From assembly GCA_009823395.1 (NCBI GenBank), contig CM020502.1:26290944-26354943 (forward strand): a stretch of DNA of 64,000 nt, in the 5' to 3' direction. The notes below the pieces were generated by a model that did not search any database, was not told where the DNA came from, and worked only from the letters and a program-made list of their open reading frames with translations. Each line of letters opens with the position of its first letter. Within the stretch, counting starts at the first letter, position 1. Shown piece after piece: positions 1 through 12,097 of the stretch. The position numbers were made by a program, and so were the translations under genes. The DNA is from Thamnaconus septentrionalis. Its lineage: Eukaryota > Chordata > Actinopteri > Tetraodontiformes > Monacanthidae.

Positions 1-3000
1 TGTCAATGAGGGGGGACCTGCAGTTTATTTATTTATTCTTTTTAAAAGATAAAGCAATATGCCAGATTTTTAGGAGCTGGAGTTTTCCTCATGAGCACAG
101 AGTGCAGCGAAGACGGAATAAAACATTGCGGGAGTCAGAGCGGTGCAGAGCTGTAGGGGTGAAAATCTGAACTTCTTCTGTTCCAGCTGCAGAATTTTCT
201 GCACGCGTGCATGTTTATTTGTTCTTTTAACACTGAAAAAAAAAAAAATCTGAGTATTAGAGTTTGCGAGTTGTGGTGTATGAGCTGTTGTCCCCACAGA
301 CACTTTTAGTAGAACTGTAGCTTGACCTTCTGTCCCATTTGGCTTTTTGGGCCGAAACAAGAGTGTTAGGGTGCCAACTACAGGCCACTCCACAGACATT
401 CAGAAAACTCTGTTGTTGTTGTCGTTGTTTATACTTTTGTGCTATCATGTCATGTACTGATGCATTTAATGTGCAATTAATCAGCAAAAGTCAAATTTCC
501 TCCCAAAAATATGCTTCTTTTCGAGCCTCTCAGCGGGCGGCCGCTTGTGACACATCCACCTCGCTGTCTGTCACTTCCTGTCACCAGCCCGCAGCTGAAA
601 AAGATTTTTTTTTTTACAAATTCCATCTCCCAACCTCACCTGCCAAATCCTCAGCCTAACTCCTGTGTCATACCCGACTCGCAGCAACTCAGGCTTTCGC
701 TTGTTAAACCGAAGCCGTCGAGTGGAGGTGCGGCCTCACAAAACAGGAGTTCATTCCGACGGAGGGACGTGTTGTGTTGCTGCGCTGCCGCGGCAACTCA
801 CTCCCCCGGTGTGACGAGGAGCGTGTTCATCATGTTGGTCACGCTGCTGTGGGTGTCACGCACGGCTGTCACTGAGGCTCCAACCCTCCTGTGTGTGTGT
901 GTGAGTGTGTGTGTGTTGCCAGTTCTTTAAACCTTTGTGACAGGCGTTGTCGGTTCCAGCCCCACTGTCAGGAGGGCTGAGGAGATTCTCATGTCTGTTT
1001 CAAGCAGCCGGTGGTTGCGGTGATGCTGGTGTCGCTGTCAATGTGCACACTAGTTTGTGTCTGTGTGTGTGTGATGTCTGACTGAGGGATACGTCACTGG
1101 TGTGGCATATGAGGACAGGAGACTGCGCAGCAGGGTTTGCTTTGTGAGGTATGTTGAGGAGATATCGAGGAGAGCAAAACAAACAAACACAAATACATAA
1201 AAAAAAAAAAGGAAGAATTTTGCGAGTGCCTCTTAAAAACGGCGCTCACAACAGGAAAAAAAATTGGGGGGATTTCTTCTTTTTTTTATTTCCACCAGCT
1301 TCTCTTTGTTCCCTGAAAACCTCCATCACCCTGCATCTGTCCGATAAGAGCAGCCATTGTCCCCCAGGATCGCCGCCGTTAGGGCCGTTTCTCCCTCTGC
1401 TTCAGCGCGCACAACAATCCACTTCCGTGTCTCACTAAACGGTCGGACCGTCGCCACAAGATAAGACACAAAGACGCCTCGGCAGAAACCGGGCTGCTTG
1501 CAGGAGCCCAGCCTTGTCAGTGCAAGAGGCACCCGACTCCAGAGTGCAGGGTAGTGAGGTCGAATCAGGTGAATTGAGCTTCTAAATATGGAATTTTATT
1601 GCTGTTATTCCAATTTCACACCTGTTTGAGACAGACTGACTGCAGCTAAAGTTCTATTAATTTATCATGTTTCTGGGAGATGCCGGTTTTAGCACCAAGT
1701 TAGAAAAATCAGAAAGCAATAGGCAAACTATAGAACGACCACACGTTAGCAGCAGTCACATGCTGAGCTAGTTGATCGTCCTGAAGCCCTCGGAACAGTT
1801 CATTAGTAACAAGTGAGTCTTTCTCTTATTTCTCTAGTAAGACGCAAGAAGCTAGCTTAATCTAATTAGCCTGATCTAGTCAAACAGCAAATTATGTGAT
1901 CAGTCCAACGTTACGGATACATTTGTTGAGCTTGAAAACTGTCAAAACTTTAATATAAAAAAAGGCTATAACTGCACCTGTTTGCTTGACTACTGCAAGG
2001 GAAGCATAAAGGGTGTGTCAACAGTTAGCCAGTAGCCTTAGCTTACTGGAGGCTACATCAGCTTCACATTTATGCCTCAGCTGACTGAATATGGATGATG
2101 GCGACAGTCGGCCGCCAGCTGAAGTCACAGGAATCCTTTTGGGAACCTTATTCGAACCATCGTCGAGTCACCCGTCGCTCAGAAAATAGTACCTTCATCC
2201 GCAAGTCAATGATATTTTTTTTTAAAGGTCGCTCGGATGTTTTCTAACCTGTAACCGTAAATATACACAATCCCCTGCTGTCTGCTTAGACCGACATCAT
2301 TATCATTTTGTGAGCAAACATCTCATCTCTTTATTTTTTCTTCTTCCTCTTCTTCTTATCCTCTCCTTTTTTCCTCGCTGCGAGTGGTCTTCCTGTGCAG
2401 GAAGGAGCCCCCTTTGATCCCCCAATTGTTGCCATAAATATTCATCACCGCTGGTAATCTTGTCGGCACCGCTGTTTGCGCTTCGCTTGATGGCTCTCTT
2501 AGTTATTTTAATTGCCTTTCACGAATGTTTTCCTTTGACGTGTTGATTCGTGTGGCATAGCGGCAGCCAGGCGGGTGGTTGGAGGAGGAGGAGGAGGAGG
2601 AAGAGGAGGGGGAGGGGGAGGAGGAGGTGAAGGTGGAGAGGATGCCATGCGGTCTGATGTATGCCGCTGCTGACAGCCTCGGGGCAGCTGCGCAGCTCCG
2701 AGTGAGTGACGGTTCTTTCGGGGGCCGAAGGTAAGGGGAATGCTAAATCTCCCGCCGTCGCCCGCCGCAGTGGCGGCGATTACTCTTCCCCGATGCGACG
2801 GCGGAGCGTAAAACACAGCGGCGGCCCCGTCAAGGCTGCAGCTGTGCAGGCACGGAGACTCTGCTCCAGGGCCGGGCGACAGACAGCTGTTGCCCAAACC
2901 ACCGGCCTTGGACTGAGATTAAGTTGGTTCATCATCATTTTTTTTTTTTTTAAAGGGTCAAGGTTTTGGGAATTAGTGGCTCAGGAGCTGCAGCAGGTTT

Positions 3001-3563
3001 CAGGCTGCAGCTCAGCTGTGATGAAAGAAGCCCCTTGGATTGGGAGAGGCTGGAATATCGAATGGTTATTTTTGGACCTGCGATCGTTGTGGCAGTTTTT
3101 CCAATTTTGGTATTGTCCTTATACTACGATGATGACTCCTAGACTGAAAATCTTCCCCAAGGCTGCATAATATCACCAACTGACACCTGTTGCACTGGAT
3201 AAACATGTCTTGAGCCATCTGTCCTTAGGTCATTGCAATAAAAGAATCAATTGTGATGGAATAGCTAAATATGTAAAACTGCCTGTTTGGCGTTTGACTT
3301 CCCTACGATTGACTGCAAAGTTTCAGATGTTGGTCATCAACCTGGTTCAGTGTTTGACGACTCTGACCAGCAATCAGCTGAATTTCTTACCGAGAAGCTT
3401 CCTTATTTTTTTCGGCTCCAGGAAGAAACTTGGACCAAAAAGTATTGGCATCATCTATCGGCCCAGAATTTCTCAGTCGGTACTTGTGGGTTTAAAACTC
3501 AAAAATAGCAGCTTCAGGTGTAAAACACTCTCAAACAATATGAGGAGTCACACTCGATAATGT

Positions 3564-3601
<38 letters not shown>

Positions 3602-4434
3602 AATGGACGTCTCTGAATAATTTAGCGCAGCAAACTATATATAAACACACACACACAGGCTTTTTCCTGCAGGGGATCCAAACAAAACGGGAAAGTCTGA
3701 ACTCTACAGCAGGGGTCACTGTTGAACTGGAGCAGCCCTGTTTAAAAGCTCCTGCTCTCTCTCACTCTCTCTCTTTCCCTCTCTCTCCCTCCATCTCCCT
3801 CCCTCACTCTCTCCCTCGCTCTCTCTCTTTCTGACTGTCTCTCTCGCTCCTGCCATCGCTGTCAGAGGGAAATTTAGCATGACAGAGCTGGAACAATAAC
3901 TTGATTTAATATCTGGGTCAGGCGAAAAATCTTCTAATCTTAGGCAAAGAGAATATTTATTGACTTGAGTGCGAGAGACTGGCGGTGGTGCAGGCCGCCG
4001 CTAACGGACGGATCGGCGATGAATAATTAAGCGGCGGGATGCATCTGCATGACAGAGGAGGCCTGCGAGCTGGTGCGGGTGCAAAGCCGAGTGCTAGGTG
4101 CCACTTTGTCATGAAAATCAAAAAAATAAAAAGGGTGGGCTTGAGGGGGAAGAAAGGGTGCAAGGTGATGAATAGAAATAAGGTGTTTGATTTATGTGGC
4201 AGCTGGGTGAGAACACCACTTTTTTGGATGGGCTTTTTTTGTTTTGTTTTTTTGTAGGTCGGGCTGCTAGTTTGGCTCAGAAAACCAGGAAACATCAGCG
4301 ACAGAATGTTACCTTGAAGGCAGCATCGCCGTGTTGTGTTCGTGTAGACATAGAAAAAGGGGTTGAGGGAGGGACGAGCCCTGATTGGTGACATTGGATT
4401 CCGAGGGGTTAGAAAATCCAATTTTCTCATGTAA

Positions 4435-4620
4435 ATACTCATCTGTGCCTCAAGTCGGCCCCTTGTGATGTCATGAAGGGCTCTGATACCTCTCTGACCA
4501 GGTAAGTCACTGCACCGCCTTTTGGCTCCACCCACTGAAAGTTCCCTGATTTGACCAAACACGTGGGAGTTCCTACAAGACATGAGTTTTAGCAGGAGGC
4601 TGTAAACACATGGCTAAATC
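4435..4620 (+). repeat. Dispersed repeat family copy 1
   Basis: Contains GTTTTAGCAGGAGGCTGTAA followed by ACACATGGCTAAATC (4585-4620), preceded by a TTTTGGCTCCACCCACT segment. The same core is found at 48595-48630 (reverse), 49701-49737 and, in part, 55819-55843 (reverse). Confidence 0.6.
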
Positions 4621-7600
4621 TGCAATTCTTACTGAGTTTTTTGTGGGGGATAATCGTACACGGCTGCTTCACAAGGTGTCCAGAGTAAAAATGAATAATC
4701 AAGTTTCAAGAAGAATCAAGTTTTTACAAAGCCACTCTGTAGCTCTAGCACCAATATTAGCAGGTAAGTTATAAACAGGGGGCTAACTATCCTGTTGTCT
4801 GGAGATAAGGCTGCAGCGATGCAATGGTTTCTAATTATGAATAATGGTCTATTGAAGTACTACAATACCCACAATCCCTTGTTGTCATTGTAGCAAGGTT
4901 TTCCCACTGAGGCAAAATTTAAAGCACAATATTTGTCATTTTTTATGCACTTTGGATTCTTGTGTGTTTTTCCCATCCTGACGTCCTTCTGCATCTCATT
5001 TCACTCCTGACCTGCAGTAAATTCGCTGACCGAGGCCCCAGAAGTGATGAGTCGACACGACTTCACAGCAAACCCAAACAGACTTTTAGCACCTGGAAGA
5101 AGCCGCGACAACATCGCGGTTTCAGGCCTCGTGCGCTTGCGTGCACGACTCCCCAACATGCCATTAAACTTGAGATCAGTCGGAGCCGGTTGTGTTTTCC
5201 AGGAAGACGCTGACGGGGCCGGAAAACAGCAGTTATTTCCTGTCGCGGAAGATAAAGCGGGTGGAAATTAATAAGCGCACAGCCACCAAACACACTTCCG
5301 TCCAAGGTGACTGGGAGAATTACCGGCGGCTCGGGGTTGTTTATCTCGGCCAAACGATAAGCATGGCACGGACATATAAATTATTGCTATAATCTCCCCG
5401 TTTATCACCACTCCACTCCGCACTTTTTGGACGCCTCCGGGCATTCGGTCAAACCCATCATGTGAAGGGTTTTTTCTTTTTTTGTTGTTGTTGTTGTAAA
5501 ACGAGTGTGAGAAGAGTGTTAAATGGCTGCTGGGAGTCCAGAAGGCAGATTAAACTGGAAAGGCTCTGAATCTGCCACTTGTCAGTGACGACGGCAGGGT
5601 CGACAGCGTCGCTGAGAAATTATTTCCTGCCGTTTTTCATTTCAATCGAGGCCAAACGATCCTGAAAAAAATGCAGAAAAGAAATAGCTTACGCGCAGGT
5701 TTGTGAAACTAAGAAGAAAATGTTTTTGGTCAGCAAAACTTTGGTGCTGTTTGATTGACAGGTAAAACGACAGGAGGTTAAAGGGGTAGTTTGGGATTTT
5801 CTTCAGGGCAGATACACGCATGCAAACTATTTGAATGTTGCAGATAAAAGTATGTCAATGTCAATATGGCAACGTGAACGTTGATTTGCAATATTTACTA
5901 TGTGCAAACGCCAACGTGTATGTTTTGTCCCTGCAAATGTCGCCGATGCGACCGCTTCGCGTGCACTTCTTTCAAGTCCCACCAAACTTACTTACCATGC
6001 AGCCACAATATTCCAACATGATTGTCCTCCCCATTCATCTACAAACAGCCCAAATAAACAGATAAATACCCAGGTAAATCTACCTGTGAGATCCGCTGTG
6101 AGACGGGGCAGAAGCCGACCAGTCCTGCTCAAGGTATAATTTCACTTGATCCGTGAACTGCCGTCGCCTCGGCTCGATGGCCCGTCCATCTGATACCCTT
6201 TGTGACAGGATATGAGATGTGGCTGCTGGAAGTCTATCAAGCTGTCAGCCCGCTGATTGCACGGCAATGGTGTTGGCGCTCTGACGGATGACGCCGGCTC
6301 CCGCGAGGGCCGAGCGCCGCCGACACGGCCGCCAACGCCGACGGATGAGTGACGGCGATGGAGTGAATGTATCGTCGGCCAAGCATTTGGGACTCTTCTC
6401 CTGTCCCCCGTGCCGCCGGGCAGTTAAAAGCCCCGAGTGAGGTGTAGGTGGGAAAGGTACTTATTCCGTCTGAGCTGACGGAGAGGTGGTGGAGTAGGGG
6501 GGAGGTGGAGTGGCAAAAAAAGAGCCGGAGATGGAAAGTGGTTTGCCTCCCTGAGAGGCACGCATCAGTAAAAAATAAATAAATAAAATAAAAGTCCAAC
6601 TCTGAATCACTCAGTGAAAAAAAACCCAGAGTGAGAAGAGACACGAGAGCCGCAGCTCTGACAGCAGGGAGTCATTTTAATGGATGTTTGTCTGGATAGC
6701 GGTGAGGAAATGGTGGAAATAGAGATGGTGGGGGGGCGAAACTTTTGCTTCCGTTACATGCAATTTTTTGGAGAAAATAAATCCTGATTTGCTGAAGGAC
6801 TTTAAATTGAACAGGGATTAGGGGGTTACATGTGAAGACCTAAAAAACGGCTCCAGTCAGATTTTATCTAGCGCCAGTTAGCAGAAGTAACTTAGAAGTG
6901 AAAGTTTCAAATTTGTGGTTTTGAAGGGTAAGTTAAGGAAACTGGACTGTTTTTTGTTTTTTTGCTCCAGTAAGATAGACGAGCAAGATTTCAGAGTTGA
7001 AATATTGCTGAAGACTCGCTTGGGAACCATACAGACAAATAATGCATCAGCCAATACGACATATTTCGCAGAAGCCCTGCAGCCTCCGTGCGGGATCTTC
7101 TGGAATTCTGTCGCCAAACCACCCCCCCACACTCTCAAAATAGACTATTATTTTCCAGATGTCAGAGCTGAGACCATAGCTGAAGGTACCGCCATCTAAT
7201 TATGCAGAGGATCTTCAAATTATAACTTGCAGGTGAGAGATCCGACTTTTGAGCCGGGACGCCTTTGATTGACTGCCGTTGTTAACAATTAGCTCCAGCA
7301 TTAAGGCTAATTTATCAATGGACTGCTAGCAGCGGCGGCAGCAGCAGCAGGAGGGGAGCCGGAAGCTCCACTGAGCGCTCCTGCGTGCCTATGTGGACCA
7401 TCTCCCGCCCACTCATTAAAAAGTCAAGGAGCCCTGCCAGCGTGAGCACAATGTGTTGAGATCAGGGTTAAACTAGGAAAGAAAGGAATTTTTTTTGGAG
7501 TGGAATCAAAGTGGACAAGACTTTAAAAAAACAAAAAAACAAAAAAATCAATGATGTCTTCCTGAATAGATGGATGATTCTTTCATCCCTCAGCCACCTT

Positions 7601-8144
7601 TTCAAACCTCACGGTCTCCCTGCCAGTTTTTTTTAGCAGAAAAGCCTGAAGATGCAGCTGCTCATCTCCCGGCAACCCGGTCGCTTCGTTCTCGAAGGGC
7701 CAAACAAAACCAACTTCAAGCGAGTGAGCGGAGCGGGCCGTTCCGGGGCTGCAAGGTCGAGCAGATGGCGGGGAAATAAACAGGTCAGATTGCCTTGGAC
7801 GGAGCGGGCCCCGAGTAAGACAAACATTCCGGGCGGTCCACTTGGCGGAGGCGGAGCAATTTCAGGCCCGCGTCCAGCACCTACAGGGTCCGACACCGCG
7901 AGCCAGTGGGCTGGTGGAGCCGCTCCGTCGGCACAAAGTGGATAATAACGCTCCTCTTTCTTCGCCGATATTCCCGGACCGGCTTTAATTACCCCAGCGA
8001 CAGGGCCTGTCATAACCATTACATCATGTTGCCGAGTGGCCAAGCGCTCCCATGGGAGGGGGGTGGGGATGGGGGTTGGGAAATGGGAGGTGCATACTGC
8101 ATCTGGCTGCATGGATGTGACTGACTGATGGCCCATTGACACTA

Positions 8145-8611
8145 GCTACATTTCCATTACAGTTTTTTGCAAAATGAGAGCAATATTTCTAAAATTTCGA
8201 CAAAGTACAATTGCGATTTGCCGGTGTTTCCATTGAATTGTATGAAGCCGCATGAGCCGTAATTCTCATCAAATCTTGTCCCGCAAGATTTGATGAGAAT
8301 TAAGTTTGCTTTTGTTTGATTACATTTGTTTGCTGTCAAGAATGGTTGTCATATTTTTCTCTTTGATTACTTGTGAAAAATATTCATCCAAACATAATGC
8401 ACCATTTTCAATTGACGTGAACAGGTCACGTGACCCCGTACGTCACGTCCTGTGATGTGTAAATGCAAAAGAAGGGTTTCCATGACACTTTTGTGATATA
8501 CCTCTATATCGATACATCTGAAAAACCACCTCATGAGAGCGTCAAAACCTTTCAGCTTCTTTAATGCGATATTTAGGTTTTGCGCAATTTTAGGAGTAAT
8601 GGAAACGTGGC
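8145..8611 (+). mobile_element. Inverted-repeat nonautonomous element, copy A
   Basis: The ends are imperfect inverted repeats: GCTACATTTCCATTAC at the left and GTAATGGAAACGTGGC at the right. TA flanks both ends (8143-8144 and 8612-8613). The interior shares blocks with copies B and C, for example GCTGTCAAGAATGGTTGT followed by CATATTTTTCTCTTTGATTA, GGTCACGTGACC and AAAAACCACCTCATGAGAG. It has no coding capacity. This is the only copy with the perfect internal hairpin at 8260-8302. Confidence 0.75.
8260..8302. repeat. Perfect hairpin, 19-bp arms, 5-base loop
   Basis: The left arm TAATTCTCATCAAATCTTG (8260-8278) is followed by TCCCG and then its exact reverse complement (8284-8302). It lies inside copy A of the inverted-repeat element. 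Confidence 0.97.
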
Positions 8612-10959
8612 TACTGTGATTTCCTGCGATATGAGTTCAACCAGGCAGGCAGGCAGGTAGGCAGGAACTCAGGCAGGGCCGCTGCTGTTGTTGTTGTTGT
8701 TGCTGTTGTCGCTCGCAGTTAGATGAAGAGCGACCGAGAAAATATTTGCCTCCAAGGAAAAAGAAAATAAAACAAAACACAGCGCTAAATGTCCTTGCCG
8801 CTGCCGACTCGTATAGTAGCGCCGAGGCCGGAGCCCACCCATCGCTTCTCGCAACAATCTGATCCCACGCTGTTTTCCCAGCGTTTTTCACCAGTGGCCC
8901 CCCAGCCCCCTGACCCTCCCTCCTCCTCCCCGCCACTTATTCTGCCACGCGCAGAGAATTCCTCTCCCTGTTCAAACACGGCCTCCCCAGCTGGCTGAAA
9001 GTTCTCCTCGCTTCGCCTTTTTAATTTTCACTCCCTAGCCTGTGCTGCGCTACGCAGCCCAGCGCTCCCAACCTCCGGAATGCTGAGGCGATTTTTTTCT
9101 CTCTCTCTCTCTCTCTCCCAAAATTTCAGCGGCGGGAGGGAGGAGAGAATGATGCATTGTGCACCGCTGCTGGCTTCCTGGTGAACCCTGGGACGGCAGC
9201 AAACAGTTGCGATTTGTGTGGAGAAATCGATCGCAGCTCGACGCTCTTGGAGAATCTTTTCTCACGAGCGCCGTTTGTTTTTATGAGCTTTTGAAATCCA
9301 GCCGTTACGGTGGAATGAGGACCAGGGCGATATCGTAGGATGGCAAAGGCCTCGTTCTCCGTGCCCCTTTTCTCTTCTACCTGGGAATCTGGAATTCACA
9401 TTCTAAACTCCAGTGCATGAATACAATATTTTTGCATTTACAATAGTGTCCTGGCCAGGCAGCTGGGTGGGTCGCAGAGATGTCCTCGCTGATCCGTCTG
9501 GAAAAAACTTCAATTGCTCGCAGACCAAGTCGGAAATACTAGCTCTTAAAACTAAGAGAATTCAAAGAGCATATATTAGTTTTCTTTCCTGTAATGAGAC
9601 GGCTTTAGTGGAAAATCTGATGGTAAAAAAAAATCCAGTTCTTCATCCGTGCGCTGCCACATTTGAGACCAATTAGTGAATTGTATCACAACAACGCTGT
9701 TTGTGTGCCAAAACAAGTGCAACAGTATTTGCGTCTTGTTTTTGCTGTGAGAAAGGCGGCAAATCGGCAAACTGTCATTACGCACAATGGTTTAAACACT
9801 GGAAGTTTACAGTCTTCTCACTACATAAAGAAAAAATACACACATAAACACACATTGTTTGGGGATGGATTATGCTCAGTTAACTCTCCCTTTGCTTACA
9901 TCCTTCTCCTCTAGTCTGAGATAAACACAAGGGGATATTTTTTTTCCTCTCTGCAGAACTACAGTAATACTGAAGTGTCTGTGCAGGGGAAACAAAATAG
10001 ACTTCTTCTGAATTCTGGATATCGTGAGCGTTAAACTCAAAGACCTTGACATTCTTCAAAGGAATACAGTTCATGCAGTGTCAGGTTTTCCTGTGGAAAC
10101 AATTTTTTGTTTTTTTTTGAAAGAGCTGTTTTGTCCGTCTCTCGCAACAAAGTGTGTGAATCTGTTCTGCCAGGAATGGATTGGGCGCAGCTTTCAAGGG
10201 GAGATGAATGACACCGCGGCTGAAATAAAGCTGTTTGAGTGGATCAGAAAAGTTTGCGCACTCAAAATATAACAAAAGTAACCTTCAAGTCTTCATTGGT
10301 GGATGCTTGCTGACTGAAATTAAAAGTGTCTGTCATCAAATGTCAAAAAGTGACCTCATATTTGTGGCTGAAGGAGGGAAAATGAAACTCAGCAATCCTT
10401 TTCCTTTTTTCCCCTTGATGGAAGGATGGTTTTGGGGAAAAGCCTTCCTTCTCCTCCTTCCTCCTCCTCTCCCTCCTTCTCCTCCTTCCTCCTCCTCTTC
10501 CTCCTCCCCCTCCTCCTCCTCTTCCCTGCTCAGCCTTCACATCCGGGTCAGTTGAGTTGGCTGGAGCCACGTGCAACCTTCACGGGCAAACTTGCGAACT
10601 TGGACGTTTTGAAGTTCTCCGTGACGCGTTTAGAAACACCGGCGCTACAGATAGATTTTGTAGGTAAGCTTAAAACTACATTAAAAACTAAAAATGAAAT
10701 GGATTATTGGCAGTGTTAACGAAGCTTGTCATTTTTAAAACCTCCTTTCTTGAAAATATGCTTTATATACTTACTGACAGGACTTCAGATGAGTTACTTA
10801 TTTTCATTTATGTCGATATGTTTGCTTTAACTTCGCACCGCCCGACTTTTTTTTTTAAACATTATTTACCAACTTTTTAGTTCTATCTATCTGTCGCCCC
10901 CAAAATAAAATGAATAAATAAATAAAATAAAAACCCAATTCTCTCCCCCTTTGGTTCCT

Positions 10960-11265
10960 AAAAATCTGGTGCTACCGATTCCGATCGCGGACGAGGCACT
11001 TGAAGGCGCCAGCTAGCTGAGTTTTTCTCTCGCACGGCCGATCATCCAGCTGCTGCTGCCGCGCGTGCGAGTTTTCGCGTGAGTTGCGCGCGCGCGCGTT
11101 TTCCCCCGAGTCGACATGGAGCCGAGTGTCGGCGGCGGGCTGAGCGCGAGGAGGAGCGGAAAACTTGTTCCTACTACGGCCGCACTCATGTGATTTACAT
11201 CTGTACATTTCTTTCTTTCTTTCAACCGCCGCCTCCTCCTCCTCTTCGTCCCACTACTCCCAGCC
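10960..11265 (+). promoter_or_regulatory. magi2: Probable CpG-rich promoter and 5' UTR of magi2
   Basis: The roughly 300 bases before the magi2 start codon turn abruptly GC- and CpG-rich after an AT-rich stretch (10840-10940). They contain runs of CG dinucleotides, including a GCGCGCGCG run near 11090, and the CpG-rich character continues through coding exon 1. No TATA box is evident next to the gene, which fits a CpG-island promoter of a neuronal scaffold gene. The start codon at 11266 is preceded by CAGCC, a good Kozak context. The transcription start cannot be placed from sequence alone, and further noncoding 5' exons are possible. Confidence 0.6.
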
Positions 11266-11572
11266 ATGTCCAAGAGCCTGAGGAGGCGGAAGAACCACTG
11301 GACCAACAAAGTCCACGAGTGCGTCCTCGACAGGGACGAGCACGGGGCGCTGGGGCTCGAGCTGAGGGGCGGCGCGGAGAATGGACTCTTCCCGGTCATC
11401 GGCGAGCCGCCGCCGGGCGGAGCGCCGCGGAGCTGCCACAGCGGGAAACTGTGGCCGGACGAGCTTCTGCTGGAAGTCAACGACACCCCCGTGGCCGGAC
11501 TCACCACCCGGGACGTCCACGCCGTGGTCAGGCACAGCAAGGAGCCCGTGCGACTTAAGTGTGTCAAACAAG
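11266..11572 (+). CDS. magi2: MAGI2-like scaffold protein, coding exon 1 (N-terminal PDZ0)
   Basis: This exon encodes the first 102 residues plus one base of codon 103. It starts MSKSLRRRKNHWTNKVHECV and contains the GGAENG, ELLLEVN and TPVAGL motifs, ending in RLKCVKQ. This is the N-terminal PDZ0 domain of MAGI proteins; the MSKSL start, ELLLEVN-TPVAGL and KCVKQ agree better with MAGI2 than with MAGI1 or MAGI3. MAGI2 (S-SCAM) is a multi-PDZ, WW and inactive guanylate kinase scaffold at synapses and cell junctions. The exon ends at a consensus donor (G|GTGAGT, 11573-11578) in phase 1, and the second exon resumes in the matching phase. A fish-specific loop rich in Gly and Pro (EPPPGG) lies inside the PDZ. 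Which teleost co-orthologue (a or b) this is cannot be decided here. Confidence 0.93.
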
Positions 11573-11592
11573 GTGAGTGAGGGCTTCCAACT

Positions 11593-11651
11593 TTCTTCTT
11601 CTTCTTCTTCTTCTTCTTCTTCTTCTTCTTCTTCTTCTTCTTCTTCTTCTT
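11593..11651 (+). repeat. (TTC)n microsatellite just inside intron 1
   Basis: A pure run of about 20 TTC units begins 20 bases after the exon 1 splice donor. The template strand is therefore (GAA)n. The tract is homopurine/homopyrimidine. Confidence 0.97.
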
Positions 11652-11942
11652 GACAATTTCATCCTCCTCCTCTTTCTTCTCATTCTTGTGCCGTTAGACG
11701 TCCGTTAGCTCGTCGGACATGCTCGCTAGTGTTGTGACAGCAGCGGGTAACACAAACAAAAGTGTTTGTCAACTAACTAATGGCAACGAAACAAACTTTT
11801 AGCTGCTGTTAGCTGCTCCATTTAAACACGCCAAACTATCCCCGGACACTCGTGTTGTGTTGTTTGTGTGTGTTGTATGTTCACAAGTATTTGTTGTTGT
11901 TGTCTTGCTTCCAATGGTCCCATTGCTTTCTTTTCTGAAGGT

Positions 11943-11976
11943 GCGTGTGTGTGTGTGTGCGCGCGCGCGCGCGTGT
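11943..11976 (+). repeat. (GT)n(GC)n microsatellite
   Basis: Alternating purine-pyrimidine run GTGTGT followed by GCGCGC. Such sequence is prone to Z-DNA formation. It lies in early intron 1. Confidence 0.9.
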
Positions 11977-12084
11977 TACATTTGTGCTCGTCTCGAAACA
12001 CACATTCCAGCCCTGGCGCGCTGGCTGGAGGCTCCTCGGTGTAAACACGACAGTGATGCTGCGTTTACTGCAAGGTTTCTGGAT

Positions 12085-12097
12085 GTTACCTAGCAAC
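12085..12097. promoter_or_regulatory. RFX X-box-like motif
   Basis: GTTACCTAGCAAC fits the X-box consensus of RFX transcription factors: two half-sites, GTNRCC and RGYAAC, separated here by one base. It lies about 510 bases into intron 1, within range of a promoter-proximal enhancer. Occupancy is not shown by sequence; a 12-base motif match has moderate chance probability over 64 kb. Confidence 0.4.

Larger units (their letters stand above)
1..10950. other. Noncoding region upstream of magi2
   Basis: I see no supportable coding exon in this stretch on either strand. Reading frames here are short, show no recognisable domain and often run through simple sequence. Visible content: scattered homopolymer and short microsatellite tracts (GT at 3568-3598, GGA at about 2581-2635), a pyrimidine-rich CT tract at about 3751-3845, a dispersed repeat copy at 4435-4620, an inverted-repeat element at 8145-8611, a CAGG/TTG simple stretch at about 8640-8710 and a GGA/TCC-rich tract at 10440-10530. 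Blocks such as 2395-2530 and 7185-7330 mix unique sequence with ATTA/TAAT-type sites and could be regulatory, but that cannot be established from one sequence. Confidence 0.6.

Noticed and set aside
3957..4583. 208-codon minus-strand frame
   Set aside because: No domain, no splice or start context, and it overlaps the dispersed repeat copy; composition looks like translated noncoding DNA.
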